Shown: positions 63,201-64,000 of the stretch, in pieces
Position numbering within the stretch: the stretch's first letter is position 1
How the letters are laid out: each line of letters starts with the position of its first letter
DNA from: Thamnaconus septentrionalis
Lineage: Eukaryota; Chordata; Actinopteri; Tetraodontiformes; Monacanthidae
Direction: 5' to 3'
DNA length: 64,000 nt
NCBI GenBank assembly: GCA_009823395.1
Contig: CM020520.1
Span: 3,882,501 to 3,946,500 of the forward strand
Notes under the pieces: generated by a model
Seen by the model: only the letters and a program-made list of their open reading frames with translations
Database searches by the model: none
Told to the model about the DNA's origin: nothing
Program-made: the position numbers and the translations under genes

Positions 63201-64000
63201 TTAATAAGGCGGACTCCAGTTTTGCGCTTGCAAAACCATAAAATTTTGAAGTGGTTTTGTTTTCCTTTCAACAACCAAGTCTACTGAGCAAATTGTTGAA
63301 ATTTAATGTGAATGAATACAATCACCGTCCAGCGTTGCACGCGCCACAGAGATGAACCTGAAGATGGAATTATAATCTACTACGGGGAGAGAACGAGGGC
63401 CACTTACCAGAAGAAATCATAACCCATTAAAGCTCTTGAAACATCAACCTTGACATTTAAAAATCCACTCAGCTAAATGAAAAACACGTCATCAAGCCAA
63501 GGCCGTGAAGGAATGAGCTCCGGTCGTTGAGCGCGACGAGCGTTAAGGAAAACATGCCACCGGAGTAATGGGGACTTTTTACGGGGCCAGATATGCTGTT
63601 TGAACATCACTTAAGTAAAGGTCTGCTCTCGCTCTAATTGGTATTGGTGTCATGGAATCTCACTCGAGACTCATTGATGGGTTTGGGCGTTCGGGCAAAA
63701 ACTTTGGTAAAGATCACTGACCAGCCCGAGGCAAGTGGTCAGGACTCTGTCCGAGACCTTGTTTAAAATGTCCTGGTTTCCCAAAGAAAGAGAAGGGATG
63801 TTTGTTTTTTTTGTTTTGTTTTTTAATGTGCTTCAGTGTTGAAAATTGCCAGTTAGCAATAAGGAAAAAAAAAGACTGGCTCTTTGGATAAATGTTATTG
63901 CCTGCAAGCTCTTCTCAAAAGGTACAAATTAAAATGAGCACACGGTGGAACCTGGCGAACATTTATTTCAAATATTAAAAAATAAAATGCTGAGAACAAA
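58141..64000 (-). other. cdh7: cdh7 intron upstream of the EC2 exon (5' side cut by the window)
   Basis: At least 5860 bases of intron. I searched by eye for the expected 120-base EC2 exon (DADDP..., ILQG.PYFSV) and the EC1 exon in the minus orientation and found none, so they lie beyond 64000. Contents: a CA repeat at 60187-60208, A and T runs, and a non-repetitive, CpG-containing patch at about 62050-62360. Confidence 0.7.
60187..60208. repeat. CA microsatellite in a cdh7 intron
   Basis: Perfect (CA)n of about 22 bases. Confidence 0.95.

Noticed and set aside
58141..64000. Possible missing cdh7 EC1 and early EC2 exons
   Set aside because: Looked for minus-strand DADDP, ILQG.PYFSV, LDRE.K and GWVW patterns with splice sites; none seen, so they are taken to lie beyond the window.

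Overview
This window is eukaryotic nuclear DNA, most probably from a ray-finned (teleost) fish. It has spliced genes with GT-AG introns, very many CA/GT, CT/GA and AT microsatellites, homopolymer runs, and degenerate copies of a dispersed repeat of a kind common in teleosts. There are no bacterial operons, CRISPR arrays, tRNA genes or rRNA genes. Two genes are supported, both type II classical cadherins, arranged tail to tail.

Layout. (1) 1-10356: no recognisable coding sequence; it holds microsatellites, a long polypurine tract and a facing CT/AG pair, and may contain the cdh19 promoter and non-coding first exon. (2) 10448-20321, plus strand: a complete cdh19-like gene with 11 coding exons that join in frame to 820 codons plus stop. 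(3) About 20322-34344: the convergent intergenic interval, holding both 3' UTRs, simple repeats, a perfect 28-bp palindrome and a probable old retroelement fragment. (4) 34345-58140, minus strand: the eight 3'-most coding exons of cdh7, from late EC2 to the stop codon. (5) 58141-64000: the start of the cdh7 intron after the 120-base EC2 exon. The exons for signal peptide, propeptide, EC1 and early EC2 must lie beyond the right edge.

The two genes share one exon plan. From the EC1 exon to the transmembrane exon, cdh19 has coding exons of 295, 120, 168, 191, 254, 137, 122, 118 and 252 bases; the visible cdh7 exons are 168, 188, 254, 137, 122, 118 and 249. This paralogy and the CDH7/CDH19 neighbourhood known from other vertebrates support the names. 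Both products should be single-pass adhesion proteins that bind Ca2+ through five extracellular cadherin (EC) repeats. The cdh7 tail keeps both catenin-binding signatures. In the cdh19 tail both are strongly eroded, and the juxtamembrane one is replaced by a Lys/Gly run encoded by a purine simple repeat. This is the most interesting biological signal here. I see no sign of an undescribed multigene system.
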